Notes: generated from the sequence alone by a model not told the origin. Positions 10,931 through 23,702 are shown, counted from the stretch's first letter. The stretch: DNA of 64,000 nt from Selaginella moellendorffii (GCF_000143415.4 NW_003314299.1:594980-658979); one strand, 5' to 3'. Numbers and translations are program-made.

Positions 10931-11439
10931 CTATCATAATAAGGAGGTAGTGGGCTGCCAAATCCAACCAATTGCAGATGTCCGATGGGGGGTAACTATA
11001 AAGGGGTTATTTATTTAACCATGTCTTATTGAATAATCATGTTAATGTTTGCTCTCGGCCAATGGAAGGAGGCCAAGCTGCGTGAGGCGAGAAGAAAGTG
11101 TTGTGACATGTGGCACATACAAATGTGTTGACCATGACTACACTTGTATTTTGTTGAGCAAAAAGGAGTTCGATTTGCTCTAAGCCTGCGCAGAGCTCGA
11201 CAATCCATTGCCTCCCGAATTGTCCAAAGACCTTCTCGAACACTGAGACATCACATTGTTCATTTGAAAAGCGGCATGATTTTGAGAAGAATTCCAATAA
11301 TCCCATTAGGGCCCAATAGAATGTTCCTGGGGGGGGCAAATTGAAGAATGCAGAAGAGATTTGACCCTCCCGAGCATCAAATTGTAAAGAACCAACTCCC
11401 CGAGGTGTCATAGGCTAAAGGATCCCCGAAAGCATAACC

Positions 11440-12240
11440 GAAATAACAAAGAATTCATCGGATGGGACCGAGTCAAAGATCGAGTCCAAGACCGACTCTG
11501 AGACTGAGTTCGAGATAGAGTCCGGAATCGAGTCCGAGGCCAAATCAGAGACCGAGTTCGAGACCAAGTTCGAGACAGAGTCCGAGATCCAAATCGAGTC
11601 CGAGACCGAGTCCGAGGTCGAGTCCGAAGTCGGGTCCGAGATCGGGTCCGAGATCGAGTTTGAGATCGAGTCCGAGACCGAGTCCGAAGTCGGGTCTGAG
11701 ATCAAGTCCAAGATCGAGTTCGAGACCGAGTCCGAGTACTAATATGGGTCCAAGGGGTGAAAGCCCAAAGTGTGTGTATCCCGGGGGGGGTGGGGGGGGA
11801 CTGCAAAGGGTTCCAAAAGTATAGTAGGGATAATGAGGTCTAGGAACCAGTCTTGAAGGAACTTTTCAGTGGTGCTTCTAAACTGACTTGAGGTTGAGAT
11901 TGGGGCTGAGGGGCCTTGGGTGGGAGTGAGCATGGACTCGGATGGTGCTAAAGGGGCCACCCAAGGAAGTGCTCAAGAGCAGCTCCCACTCCCGAAAGGG
12001 AAAACGATTGCGGTGCTCCCAGATCATGTGGAGTGGTGCCCCACTTAAGTACCTTGTGGCTCATTGGTCCTCGCCCTTCCTAGGGGCTTGGGCCTTCCCT
12101 TTGGGATAGAAGTGGGGGGGTAGAGGTACCCATACCAGGTTGTTAAGTCACGATGTTTCGCCCCAATGTCCCGAAGCAAGTGTTGCACCCAAAGCTTGGG
12201 ATTTAGAGGGTCCCATGATCAAGCTTTGTTGTACTAAGAA
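11440..12240 (+). mobile_element. Diverged LTR fragment with GAGTCC-type minisatellite
   Basis: From about 11460 to 11745 the sequence is an array of six- and twelve-base units of the type GAGTCCGAGACC. It is followed by GTGAAAGCCCAAAG, a G run and CCAAAAGTATAGTAGGG. The same order occurs inside the LTRs at 25030-25140 and 28020-28090. Further right, AAGTGCTCAAGAGCAGCTCC and GGTGCTCCCAGATC echo the same LTRs. It is therefore a distant relative of that family. Neither end could be placed. The open frames across the array are an artefact of the repeat. Confidence 0.5.
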
Positions 12241-13185
12241 CCTAGAGGCTTGGTGTGTTTGGCTGCTTGTGCATACGGGGAGTGTAGCTGAACCTTAAGT
12301 CTAGTCTAACCCAGAGAGGGGGATTGGGAGAGATTTGGGAATCCGTGGAGGGATGGCTAACACTCCGTTGCTTGTGCAATGAGTAGCTGAAACCAAGTAG
12401 GACCAAATAGGAGTTGGTATAGTAGGCGGGAACCTTGGCGAGGGAACTTAGCACAAGCCAAGGCAGTGTTGGTCGGATAGACGAGGTAAATTGGCAAATT
12501 GGAAAAGAAAAATTTGTGGTTTTACACAAATCACACAAAACAAGCACTAAAGCGCACAGAATCATAACAACAATGCAGCAATCTTGTGAAACAATGCAAG
12601 AAATTGTAAGGATCCCATCGAGAAATCCATACCCTAGGTAGATCAATTGCAATCTCCAATCCAAAACCCCTCCACCCGCATAGTGCCAAACTAGCGCCCT
12701 TGCTCTCGACTATGTGGAGGTCCAAATAGCTAAACCTTTGTCCATAGAGCACCGTTGGATCTCATACCAGCTGGCAAGCCAATCAAACAGACTTCCTTTT
12801 TCCCCTATCCCTATGTCTCTCTCTTGCTTGCTAAATCCAAGTGTTTTGATAGTCTGCGATTGTAGCTTAAATTGGCTTCTTTAAAAATTTGGTGCCAAGA
12901 ACATCCAAGTAGAGCATGTCAATAGTAAAGGAGACAGACCCAATAATATTGTGGACTTTAGTAAGCATGTTGTTAGGGTTTGTTATGGGTTTTTGTGAGA
13001 ATCTTCTATAGTGCATCAGAATATTCTGGAAGGAGCATATTCTTCTCCATTGTGAGAATATTCTAGAATTCTGAGAAACTCAAATCAATCTAGCCATTGG
13101 TTGATCTAGCTAGCAAAGTGTTCCAGTGCTTGTGGCAAAGGCTCCTCTTTTCTCAAAGAAGGCACTACGACACATATCACATATT

Positions 13186-13534
13186 GTCGCGAATGTGACT
13201 TCAGATATCGAAAGTTACCTGTCGGCTAGTCCTTATGGACACTCTTACCTTACTGCCACGATGGCAGGAGGTCGGTATTGCTGGACCCGTTATCAGTTTC
13301 CCACTTGAGCTAGTTGAGAAACTGGTCAATGACCATGAACTTAGATTTGATAAACATAGTGTCGCGAATGTGACTTCAGGTATCGAAAGTTACTTGTCAG
13401 CTAGTCCTTACAGACACTCTTACCTTACTGCCACGATGGCAGGAGGTCGGTATTGCTGGACCCATTATCAGTTTCTCACTTGAGCTAGTTGAGAAACTGG
13501 TCAATGACCATGAACTTAGATTGGATAAACATAA
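13186..13534 (+). repeat. Two-copy 175-bp tandem repeat
   Basis: A unit beginning GTCGCGAATGTGACTTCAG at 13186 repeats at 13361 with few substitutions. Both units keep a short frame containing SYLSASPY and LTATMAGGRYCW. No protein family was recognised, and the surroundings look like degraded retroelement DNA. Confidence 0.75.
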
Positions 13535-13879
13535 GGTAGGAACCCTATGTGTTTCTTGCTGAGCATACTCGGCCTGGTTTGAGAAACTTGAGTCATTGGC
13601 TTGCACTTGCTAGTATCAAGAACCCCCACGATATTGAGATTGGTCCCTCAATATCGCTAGATGATAGCTTACCGTGTCTGCCAAACACCCTCGCTATCAT
13701 GCCCTTTGTGTTAGTCTCATTTTGGTCCCAAATGCTATTTATAGAAAGTGTCCAGATTTGCTCATTTGGCATATCTGCGGAATGTAGAGATTGTCTTGAA
13801 TACAATGGTGTTCGTCCCATGCCCAAATTCGCAATCTAGGGACATTCCATATTTAGTAAGTTTCGAGTTTGTCTCAGAG

Positions 13880-14340
13880 ACTAACTCCTGATACTAAGGG
13901 AGGCTTGGGGTGAAAGCCCAAAGCGTGTGTTCCTCAAGGGGGGGGGGGGGCTGTGGGGGTTCCAAATGTATAGTAAGGATAGTGGGTAGGTTGGGCATGG
14001 CTGACCAACCTGAGGCATAGTCTAGCTCCCGCTTGCGTGCCTATCCTTGTTCTGCGTCCGGCTTGGGTCTAAGCCCAAGTTCCATTCCATGCTAGTTGGT
14101 GGAGTACCCATATCCTCACGTTAGGCCACCGATATGCCGAAATAGCGCCAGACTCCATTTGGCTCCGTTTTGCATGCTGGTCCTGGCATTGGGATGTTGG
14201 TTGCTCCAGGACTGTTCCAAGTCGCTCTGGGCTCCTGTCCCTTCGCTCCTTGGGCTTTATGCTCGGGAGTTGCTCCGTGGTTCGGTTCCGACACTCCTTG
14301 GCTCCATGCTTGGGAGTTTGGCACCATTCTATCGTTAAGT
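13880..14340 (+). mobile_element. Second diverged LTR-like fragment
   Basis: GTGAAAGCCCAAAGCGTGTG, a 12-base G run and TTCCAAATGTATAGTAAGG repeat the block seen at 11755-11830 in the same orientation. The two could be the LTR remnants of one decayed element spanning about 11.4-14.3 kb. Ends and target duplications were not found. To its right (14370-14430) lie several close copies of ACGTGGCAT, that is, repeated G-box cores. Confidence 0.35.
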
Positions 14341-14672
14341 GGCCCAAGGCCCTGAACCTCGGGTTCTTATGGACACGTGGCATGGACATGTGGCATGTGA
14401 CACGTGGCATCTGTCACGTGGCACAAAGAGGGTTTAGGTTCCACTTCGTGGTGTTATCCTATGGTAAATCACCATAGGATAAAGGGTCAAAACCACGTGC
14501 GCTACACATATAAAGTGTTGACCAGCATTGACACTCAACCTTTTGCAATGGAGACCCTCTGAAGGTTTAATGGAGAGCGTATGATGACAGTAGGCTTGAC
14601 TATTGGCGACTTCAAGTTGTGATTCAAGCTTATATTTGAATCTCTCTCTCTCTCTCTCGGGTTTTGTGAGCT

Positions 14673-15196
14673 ATGGTGTGTGCTCTTGCCAATCCCTGGC
14701 AAATTTCTGCACAACGCCCTTCTTTTCTTGCTGTGGCTGCTGGTTTGCTGCCTGTTTTGGGAATTGAGATGAGTTGCGATGCCATTGGAGCTGTTGTTGT
14801 TAGTGGATTTTCTTGTAGTGAGATAACTTTGTATCTGGTCACTAGCGATGGAAAGATTTTGGGAGAGTCACTGAAATCACAAGTACTTTTTTTTTCTTTC
14901 TTCTTCATATTTATTCTATTTTGTTTTGTTCCTTTGGATTCAAGGCAAAGTTCCTTTGACAATATGGTGGTGTGATGTCTCTAGCAATATGTTTAAACCA
15001 CAAGCAAGCAATTGATGAAGTAAGTTATTCTCTTTTCAATGGAAGTTTCGAGAGTTTTTTTATGTTCTTTAGGTGGTGGCACAAGTTCTAGAGAATGCAA
15101 AAGTGAAGGAGTCAAAACTTGCAATAGTAGTTGTGACAATTAGTCCTAGCTTGAGTTTATGCTTGGATGGTAGTGTTCTTTGTGATCTTTCCTAGG
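14673..15196 (+). CDS. Weak gene model, possibly proteasome assembly chaperone 1-like
   Basis: Exon 1 runs from ATG at 14673 to about 14882 and gives 70 residues with SAQRPSFLAVAAGLLPV and VSGFSCSEITLYLVTSDGK. A later segment, 14971-15018 spliced to about 15073, gives AICLNHKQAIDEVVAQVLENA followed by ESKLAIVVVTISPSL, ending at TAG 15194-15196. The layout (RPS-L-VA near the start, later an A-x3-V-x2-VL helix followed by a hydrophobic strand) faintly recalls plant PAC1, but that is a guess from memory. The join between the two parts is uncertain because the obvious phase after the polypyrimidine tract gives stops. It may be a fragment or pseudogene. A CT repeat precedes the start. Confidence 0.3.
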
Positions 15197-15199
15197 CTT

Positions 15200-16649
15200 A
15201 TTGTCATGCCTAGTCAATGTGATGCCCAGCATCACATTAAAGAATTGCTTGGCATGTACTTTTCAACCATTGGCACCAAAGGAGGGACATTCATGGTTCA
15301 CATGCTTTTCATTGTGGCAAATCTATATAGTCATTAGGATAGTAAGTTTTTTACTTTCTTTACCAAGTGAATTCATGGGTGTAGAGATTGGCCAGATTCT
15401 GACAATAGGTTTTATCTCTTGCTAATTGTGCTGCCATGGTGATGGAAGTGTGGTATCAAAAGATTTTGGGTTATCCAGGTGGCAATATATAGTGCGCTTG
15501 CTAATCTAACCAATGACAAATTGTACCTATGAGGTGATAGATTATGTATGTCTTTGGTGGCATTATCAGATCAAAATCCAAAACTAGTAGAGATTTCAAT
15601 TTTGTTTAATGGGTTACTCAATTTTTTTTATGTGAATAACTTTATTTTTAACGCTTTATGAATAAAATAATCAACTTTAAGTAAAATTATTCTGTTTTAT
15701 AAAGTATTATATTTTAGGTCAAAATTAACTTTTATAATTTAATTTAACAGTATTTACAAATATAATAAGAAAATTATATTCTGTACAGATAGTCTGTCTA
15801 AATATCACTAAAACATATAAAACCCAATACCAAGTGATGGTATATCAAATGTGGGTTAATTTAATTTTTGAATATGTAGGACTATGATAAAAGCTTCAAC
15901 TATTAATACAAAAAAATTAAACAACTTTAACAATAAGAGTATATATTATAGTTTTATATATAGCCTTAGCTACATATCTTAAAACTAAGATAATGTATGC
16001 AGTATTTGATTAAACAGTAATATTTTGAAATCTTTTTCCTAACTACAAATATAGTTTACTACTGCATAATACTATAGAATATAGGATTTTAATTTATAGT
16101 TTCCATAACATATATATTACAAATAATTATTTTCTTGACTGAATCTGGGTTGTAATATATTAATGTTCCTAAAAGCTTATTATTTTATATTCTAAGTAAA
16201 ACTCATAATTAAGTAATGTCTTGCAGTAATTATTCTCTTTTATTTGATAAAATCTCAATATAAGTTTATCTCAAGTAAAAATATAATTTACATATAACAT
16301 ATTATTAATAATAGAAAATTCATTTTACTTTTATCTGGGTCAGATATGTTTTTAAATATATTCATATTTCCAAATAAAAAGTTTTATCTAATATTTTTAT
16401 TAATGAAAATTTATTTTTACTTATACCTAACAATATATTTTGTTCTAAATATTTATATTATCAAGTTTACAAGAATTAGATTTTGTATTCATCTAGCATT
16501 TCTTGGGCATAATTTCCTTCAATTATTTTTTCAAAGTGAAATACAATATTTTTTGTTTTGATACTATTCCAATTTAATTTTTAATATATTAAAAAATTAG
16601 AACAGCATTTTGCTAACTACACAGCATATGCTGAGCAAGTGTTAGTAAA
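15200..16649. other. AT-rich intergenic DNA
   Basis: No gene, RNA or repeat structure could be supported. AT content rises sharply from about 15600. Short open frames here are composed of Phe, Leu, Ile and Tyr codons and look random. Confidence 0.5.
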
Positions 16650-18602
16650 TAATGATAGCAAATACACCCCAATAAATATAAAAAGATGTCATGTATGTGG
16701 CACTATCTCTCCTTTTTATGTCAAACATTGAATGCTAAATGAAGTGATATAGATATTGTTGATAGAAATCCAACTATGACTAAGATGAAAAGTAATCTCC
16801 CAAGTATAATCACTAAGAGAATACCCAAACTAATTCATTAGATAATAAAGCTTGCAGTATTGGTATTTAAAGTTAAGGATGGTAACGAACTCAAACTTCA
16901 ATTGCTAGTAATGACCTATGGTGGAACATAAGTAAAATCATAAAGAGTGTGATATGATAATAATAAAGAAATATAAAATACCAAATGCAACTTTGTGGAT
17001 AGAGCCAATAAATGATTTAAGAATGTGAAAGACCATAGAAAAAAGATCAAAACATTGATAATCCAATTTTTTAAATGAGTTCAATGATGATAAAGAAACA
17101 AAACTTAAGATCTATTGGAAAAGAAAGGCTAAATAGTTATTTACAGTATATCAATCAGTAATTTGGACATAAAAAAGATGTCACAGTGATTATAAGTGCT
17201 TTAAATAGTGTCAGGCTTGGTGGTCAAAAATATCATCCCATTTTTGCATTGTGAAAAAAAAAAACAAATGGAAAATTTGATGTTCTTAGTTGACATAGTG
17301 TTCTCACTTATCATTTTGGGGGACCTTGCTTTCAACTTTCAATATCAAATTTCCTTGAATTTTCTTGGTTCCAAATTATTTCTCTTACATAATTCTTTAC
17401 TTTTATAGTGTATGTGATTTTCACCCTTTACTTTATGATAATTTACCATACAGAGTAAACAAAGGGTGAAAGAACAAAACCATGGAGTGACATTGAAATA
17501 ATATTAAAGCATTCAACTCTTAAACACCACTAACACACAAAATAGAGCCTAACAAAGTTTAATGTTATTTTACAATATCAGCAGTTTAATGTGAGGATAT
17601 GAATATTCCACCAACTAACATAGTATAGAGTTTAATTTAAACACATAATAAGGACAAATATGTTTAGTAGGGAGTTAGGCAATGTTTGAGATTAATCAGT
17701 CATGCTCAATTTACCCACTATTTCTACTATACATAATATATATACCACACAACCACAAACTTAGATAAAACAAGCCTTCAACAGCTAGTGTGGTTCATTC
17801 TACTATATTTACCACATATTTACAAGTGGTAAATACTACATAAGTTATTGAAATTGAACTCTACTCCCCTAGGAAGAAAATATAGAAGGGCTATTGTGGC
17901 ATATTGAGCAATGGGACACTATTTGCATTTTACTGAGAGGAAGCCAATCCTCTAGTTTGAGAGGATGTATTGAAACAATGGAACATGCATTACATCACTG
18001 CCTAACATACACTCATATCTGCATAATTCCCAATGAATGCATCAAGTCTCACAGCACTCCTAAACCACCCAAAGGCTAGGCTAAGGAGTTGGCAACATTT
18101 CTAGTTGATATCATACAGCAATTCCAATTTGATTAATAACTCTATGTAAAAGATATAAATAGATCTTCCTCTTCCTCCAATTATGGATCTTTGGCCTTGA
18201 GTAGAGCCAACATAACACCTTACACTACATAACACTCCAATTACAAGTCAAAACATTTATATCTAGTCATTCTATTACAACTTAAGTATGCGAGCTGTAC
18301 AATTGTTTATTGCTAATGCATATGTTAATTAGTAATAACAATTATATATTACTCTAAATTACTTCTTCTTAGATATAAATTAGACCTCCATCCCTTCACA
18401 AAATTTAGTATATTCAAGCTTCTTAATTTTTATCATTAGTTCATTATGAAAGCAAACCAAACATTGGTACTCCACATCAAGTTATTTGAAGCACATAAAA
18501 GCACTTAGTTATGCTTATAAACAAACACAAGAATTTAAACACTAGTTAGTGAACCCTCATATCATGTTTATATTTAAATATCGAAAGCAATCAAGCAAAT
18601 GT

Positions 18603-21008
18603 TTAGCAAGTCAATTTTGACTTTGTAGACCAGCCAAATTTCTCAAACAGGCTCAAGACAACACCATTGCTCCATCCAAAGCCAGTCTACAAAACATTAA
18701 ACCAAGTACGTAAGTGAAAAAACTGTTTATGCACAAACCGGAGGATTGTACTCTCCACCAAGACCACTCCTGCCACAGTATCTCGCGTCTAACTTCTCCA
18801 GCATCTTCCCAACCCTTTGGAATTCCGCATAGCTCGACTTTAGCCAGCGCTGGGATATATCCTCCGCCAGGGCCAACCCTTCCACAGATCTAGCACCAGC
18901 AAATCCTTCTATTATAATATGCTGGAGATTGGGCCAAGCATTCGGGTAGTCCCTGTTACATTTCATCCAACATTACTATATGTCTTAATAAAAGAGTCGA
19001 CTAGTAACTTACCATTGCTCTCCTGTTTCTCTCAGTGAGGTGACCACACCCGCAGCTAACAGCAGCCCCGATTTCTTAAAAGAAGAGACGAGCTTCGAAA
19101 CTTTCTCATCGCCTGAAATGATAAATATATTGTTTAGAAAACAGGAAAAAAAACAAAACAATCGAATACGTTACCTGGTCGCACCACTCCGCACCAAAGA
19201 GGGAAAAAGTTGGAAGGAAAAACATCAGTGTTTTGGTTCTGTTTGTCGAAACTGTAGATCTTTTGCTGCTTGAATTCAATGTCTGTGGCATTGCGTTTCA
19301 CCAGCCAGTAGTCGAGGTATTGTCCCATTTCTTCGTTCCAAAACACGGCATTTATGGCAGCTTTTCTCGACGTTGCATGCATGTGAAATCGCCTTTGGAG
19401 CTCTTTCTTTCCTAAGAGCTTGGCAAAATACGCGATATTGTTTTCCATCTACAGCAAACGAAAGATGCTTATCAAATATATTTTACGCTAAACAGAGCTG
19501 CTTGCCTGTAGCAAAAACGAGTTGAGATCCACAGGAAGAATATAGGCCGTCACAAGTGTTGTTCGGTTTAGGCGATTCCTGAAATATTAGAAAGAACCCT
19601 GGTGAAAAAATGAATAAAACCTTTTTGTATGCAACGATTTATGACACTTACGCCATCCAGCGGGAGCTGAAATCCCAGCCACTTTCAGCAGCGGTCGCGA
19701 TTTGGTGGTAAAGCTTGGATTTTTCCTGCGAACTTCCCAAGTTCTTGGCAGTGTCAGTGTCAACAATATACGATTCTGGCCTTGGCGAGTACAAATTCGC
19801 GTTGTATCTCGTTAGTACGTGCTTAACCCCATGACCATCGCGAATGTGGACTGTGAAACGATCTAGAGATGTCCAAATGTAAAAAAGATTAAAAGAAAAA
19901 CACAATACAAGAACTTAAAGCTGCTTGCCTGACGACCAAAACGAATGTTCTTTTAAGAGTGCAGGAAAAGCTTCCTCTATTAGCGATTTATTCTTGGTTT
20001 CGGCGTATACTGCCTTGACGGATTCGCTGAGAAGCGGAGGCTGGCTTCCTGCATAATTATACAACGTAAGCTCGAAACGAAGGAGAGAAACAAAATGGCT
20101 AGAAATAGCTTACGATTGAGATAATAGCTCCGAGCACCATTGGGAACAAATCCGTAAGTATTGACGAGGTAAATGAGATTTCCGACAACCGATGTGGCTG
20201 TTTCATACAATTTGCTCACGAGAAGTCCCCTGGAAAATGAAGAAGAAAAAAAAAAGAGATTACACATACCAAAAAAAATAAAGAAAAGTTGTGTACCTGA
20301 TGATCCAGTAAGTGTCCCAGTAGTAAACTTCGCGAAACCTCGATCCAGGAATCACAACAACGTTTGGAAGCGGGAGCAAAGTATGGCGCTGTGGTTTCTC
20401 GACCACCTCGCGCTTGATCTTCTTTGCCAAAACTTTCCACAGCGAATGTATTTTTAGAGCGAATTCCCGAGCCGAGGCATCCTTGACTTTGGGAAGGAAC
20501 CTTTCGGGGGTGTTTGCAAAGTCCGAGAGATTGTAGTCTCCCAGGTCAGTCCCTGGCACGTTGAAATGCTCGCTTACAAATTCATTAAACCTTCCTGTCG
20601 AGTAGCAATGATAGGAGCGAGAAAACAAAAGATGAAAAAGTTTTCGCGAACCTTTATCAATGTTGCTGCGGGAGAGATTCACAAAAGCCGATTTTGTGAC
20701 CTCCAAGTCCTGCTTGAGCGGCAGATCGACGTAGTACTTCGGATCAAAGGTCCCGTTTTCATTGCCCAGGACCTGAAAGGCGGTGGACTGCACAGAGGTA
20801 AGAAACGATTCCAGAGGAGTCGTATCATTGATGCTAGCTCCTGCGATGGATCACAAAACTTTGAGCGATATCTTTGAGGAAAAGAAGCACACAAGCAAAA
20901 ACTTCGAAGAGTACCTGAGATGGATCCTGGCAGGAGCAGTAGCAGCAGCAGCGCAAACAAATCCAGAGCTCTCAACGCCATCGCCATTGCTGATACCGTC
21001 CTTGCCAT
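18603..21008 (-). CDS. Trehalase (GH37), duplicate 2
   Basis: Same 11-exon structure as duplicate 1: complement(18603..18686,18739..18952,19013..19112,19175..19448,19506..19578,19652..19862,19929..20048,20114..20229,20297..20594,20652..20840,20915..21008), 590 residues, all phases intact. Signatures PGSRFREVYYWDTY and QWDYPNAWPN, the catalytic Asp and Glu and both GC-AG introns are retained. Differences from duplicate 1 are scattered missense changes, for example GF to EF after KFN/RFN, D to N in SEHF(D/N)VPG, KG to KV in HSLWK, and the exon 10 end NPQ to NPP. No stop or frameshift was found in either copy, so both should be active. It is divergent from ERDJ3B, with 1.1 kb between starts. Confidence 0.92.
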
Positions 21009-21249
21009 GGCCGTGACAAACTTTAGTCCAAATGGAAGGACTAAAGCGTCGGAGCTTCGCTGCAAATGGTATAACGTCAGAGCGGCCGCCTTGGTACACG
21101 AGTAAATCTTGGAGCGACGTGTTGGTGTCAACCATGTGTTCCAATCTCGTGGCGTAGATGGTCGCTCTCGCTCTAAAAAAAAAACGTGTTACAACTTTGG
21201 CTCGTCCTTGAGAACTTTTATCGCGAATTATAGTCTTTGCTGAGTTTGA

Positions 21250-21790
21250 AGTCTTTGAGGAAACACGATTCGTCCAGAAAGCAAAAGAAAAACACGCTGG
21301 AACGAAGAACTCAATAAAAATCCAAGCAAAGATCTATCCGTACACTAGATTGGACACGATTCATCCAGAAAGGTTTAAAAAAAACCATTCTGAAACAAAG
21401 AATTCAAAGACCAAGTGATAAATCTGAGCAAGGATAAGCAAGGATTATCTATATTGGTTCGTCCAAAAAGGAAAAGGAAAACAAGCTGGAACGAAGACTT
21501 TCAAAGACTAAGTGATAAAAATCCAAGCAAGAATTTATCTACATTAAATTGGAACTAACAGTTGACACGATTCATCCAGAAAGGAAGAAAAAACCATGCT
21601 AGAAAGACCAAGTGATAAATCTAAGCAAGGATTTATTGGAACTCGAGAGGAAGAAAAACACTACATTGGGAAGAAAAAAATAATGCTGGAACGAAGAATT
21701 CAAAGACCAAAGCAAGGATTTATCTACATTTGACACGATTCATCCAGAAAGGATGCTGGAACGAAGAATTCAAAGACTTGAAGCAAGGAT
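21250..21790 (+). repeat. Degenerate minisatellite upstream of trehalase copy 2
   Basis: Same blocks as 9960-10500 with a few unit-level gains and losses, for example an extra TTTCAAAGAC segment near 21500. The array predates the duplication. Confidence 0.6.
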
Positions 21791-21914
21791 CTAGGGAGAG
21801 GAGAGTCACCTCGCCACATAAACCCTAAAGCGCGTCACCGTCCACGTGTCCTCCATCCAACGGGCACCGTGTTTGAGCGACTCCCATTGGCCGAGAGTCA
21901 CAGGCTTAGGCGTG

Positions 21915-21925
21915 ATTGGTCCACG
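21915..21925 (+). promoter_or_regulatory. ERSE-II element (ATTGG-N-CCACG) in ERDJ3B promoter
   Basis: The bases read ATTGGTCCACG, an exact match to the ER stress response element II bound by bZIP factors with NF-Y. It lies 200 bp upstream of the ERDJ3B start codon. ERDJ3B is an unfolded-protein-response gene in other plants, so the site fits its neighbour. A second ATTGG lies at about 21886 and a CCACGTG at about 21842. Confidence 0.75.
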
Positions 21926-22124
21926 TAGACAAAAGTGACAGAATATCCGAGGAATAACCATTTTTTGTGACCTAGGAGAAATCGCGAGGGAAGGCGCCAT
22001 CGATTTTGCTGCGCGATCTCTGCCTGGTTTGTAAGATTGTAGCTTGGGGCGATCCATCAATCGCGAAGCTTTCGACGCGATCGACAGCTTTGGATTGGTG
22101 TATGAGACAGCGGAGCTGTGAAGA

Positions 22125-23659
22125 ATGAGGATCGCGCAAGCCCTTTTCATTGGGCTGATCCTTTTCACAAGCTCATATTCTTCGCTCGCTGGGTAAGTTC
22201 TTCTCCTCCAAATCCAAGTCTTAGAGAGATTCTTTGGATTTTCTTCCAGGAAAAGCTACTATGAGATTCTCGAGGTCTCCAAATCCGCGTCAGAGAGCCA
22301 GATAAAGCGCGCTTACAGGAAGCTCGCTTTGAAGTATCACCCGGACAAAAATCCCGGGAACGAGGAGGCAAACAAGAAATTCACAGAGCTCACGAACGGT
22401 AAGCACTGCGAATGTAGTGTGATTTTCTTATGCTTGGCTATGGTTTTTTAGCATATGAGGTGCTTATCGATGAGGAGAAGCGCCAGATATATGATAAGTT
22501 TGGAGAGGAGGGTCTAAAGCAAAACGGTGGTGGTGGAAGAGGTGGTGGAAACTTTGCTCGGGATATTTTTTCACAGTGAGTTTGTCGATCGATCTAGAAG
22601 GAGAAATTAACGTTTCGGTATGCAGGTTTTTTGGTGGCGGAGGATTTGAGGAGGAGAGTGAAGAAAAGACTCCAAAAGGAGACGATGTGATTGTAGAACT
22701 CTATGCCACATTGGAGGATTTGTACATGGGAAATACTTTTGAGGTATGCTTGAGTTTTTAGCCCTTCTTGAGAGTGAGAATGCTTGTTTTGTTGGAAACC
22801 AGATGTGGCGAGAAAAGAATGTTTTGAAACCGGCACCGGGGAAACGGCAGTGCAACTGTAAAAACGAGGTTGTACATAGACAACTGGGGCCTGGAATGTA
22901 TCAACAATTTACACAGCAGGTATTTTGTTCTACGAGCCTTTACAAGAGATCGATTGTCTTTGTTGTGCAGGTTTGCGAACAATGTCCCAATGTCAAGTTT
23001 GCTCGCGAAGGCTACCACATCACCGTTGATATAGAGAAGGGAATGAAGGATGGACATGTGAGTGCGTTTTTTTTTTTTCTTTCATTGATCAATGTCTTTT
23101 TTTTTCTACATAGGAAATCACGTTTCATGAGGATGGCGAACCGATAATTGATGGAGATCCAGGCGACTTGAAGGTCCGAAGCGTCTTTTACTTCTTTCCA
23201 AAATCCAGTGTTTATTTGGTTTCTTGTGCAGTTTGTTGTGCGTACCGAGAAGCACGACCGGTTCGAGAGACATGGAAACAACCTTCACACAGCTGTTACC
23301 ATTTCCTTGGTAGGCTAGAAGCTAACCATTCACAGTCTAGATTACTGACGAAATTCTTTGCGGCAGCTTGAAGCGTTGGTTGGTTTTGAAAAGGAGATCA
23401 AACATCTCGATGGCCACGCCGTTAGCATCGGTAGTACGGTAAGAACGCAAACTCCACTACAAAACTAATGGAGCTAACTTGGTCGGACTGCTGTCCTCAG
23501 GGTGTTACAAAGCCGAAAGAAGTTAGGCGATTCCGCAGCCAAGGCATGCCCATTTTTGAGAGTGTAAACTCGGGCGACTTGCTTGTTACATACGAAGTAG
23601 ATTTCCCAAAGACATTGACAGACGCTCAGAAGGAAGCAATCAAGAAAGTTTTCAGCTGA
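22125..23659 (+). CDS. ERDJ3B: ER-lumenal DnaJ (Hsp40) co-chaperone, ERDJ3B type
   Basis: Ten exons: 22125..22192, 22250..22398, 22452..22575, 22626..22743, 22803..22919, 22971..23057, 23114..23173, 23232..23309, 23367..23438, 23501..23659, coding for 343 residues, close to the Arabidopsis protein. It partners BiP in the ER lumen, folding secreted and membrane proteins, in plants including immune receptors. A signal peptide (residues 1-22) is followed by a J domain ([11 protein letters not shown], helix II with the essential HPD in KYHPDKNPG), a Gly/Phe-rich stretch (about 95-125), a shortened cysteine region with CNC and CEQC, and the C-terminal substrate-binding domains ([26 protein letters not shown]). 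No KDEL is present, as usual for this family. The gene converges with the VOC gene (43 bp between stops) and is headed by an ERSE-II element. Confidence 0.93.
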
Positions 23660-23702
23660 GGTAATCCTTCACAGTTTTATTAGAGGCACAGCCACAGATC
23701 AA

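Larger units (their letters stand above)
16650..21966. repeat. Segmental duplication, copy 2 (trehalase unit)
   Basis: Direct-repeat partner of 5322-10632. Its left part (16650-18600) is AT-rich flank without a gene. Its right end merges into the ERDJ3B promoter, which suggests that this copy is in the ancestral location. R1-type sequence is absent at its left border. Confidence 0.9.

Noticed and set aside
11415-11711. 98-codon frame of Ser-Asp-Ser repeats
   Set aside because: Translation of the degenerate GAGTCC array on the minus strand; not a gene.
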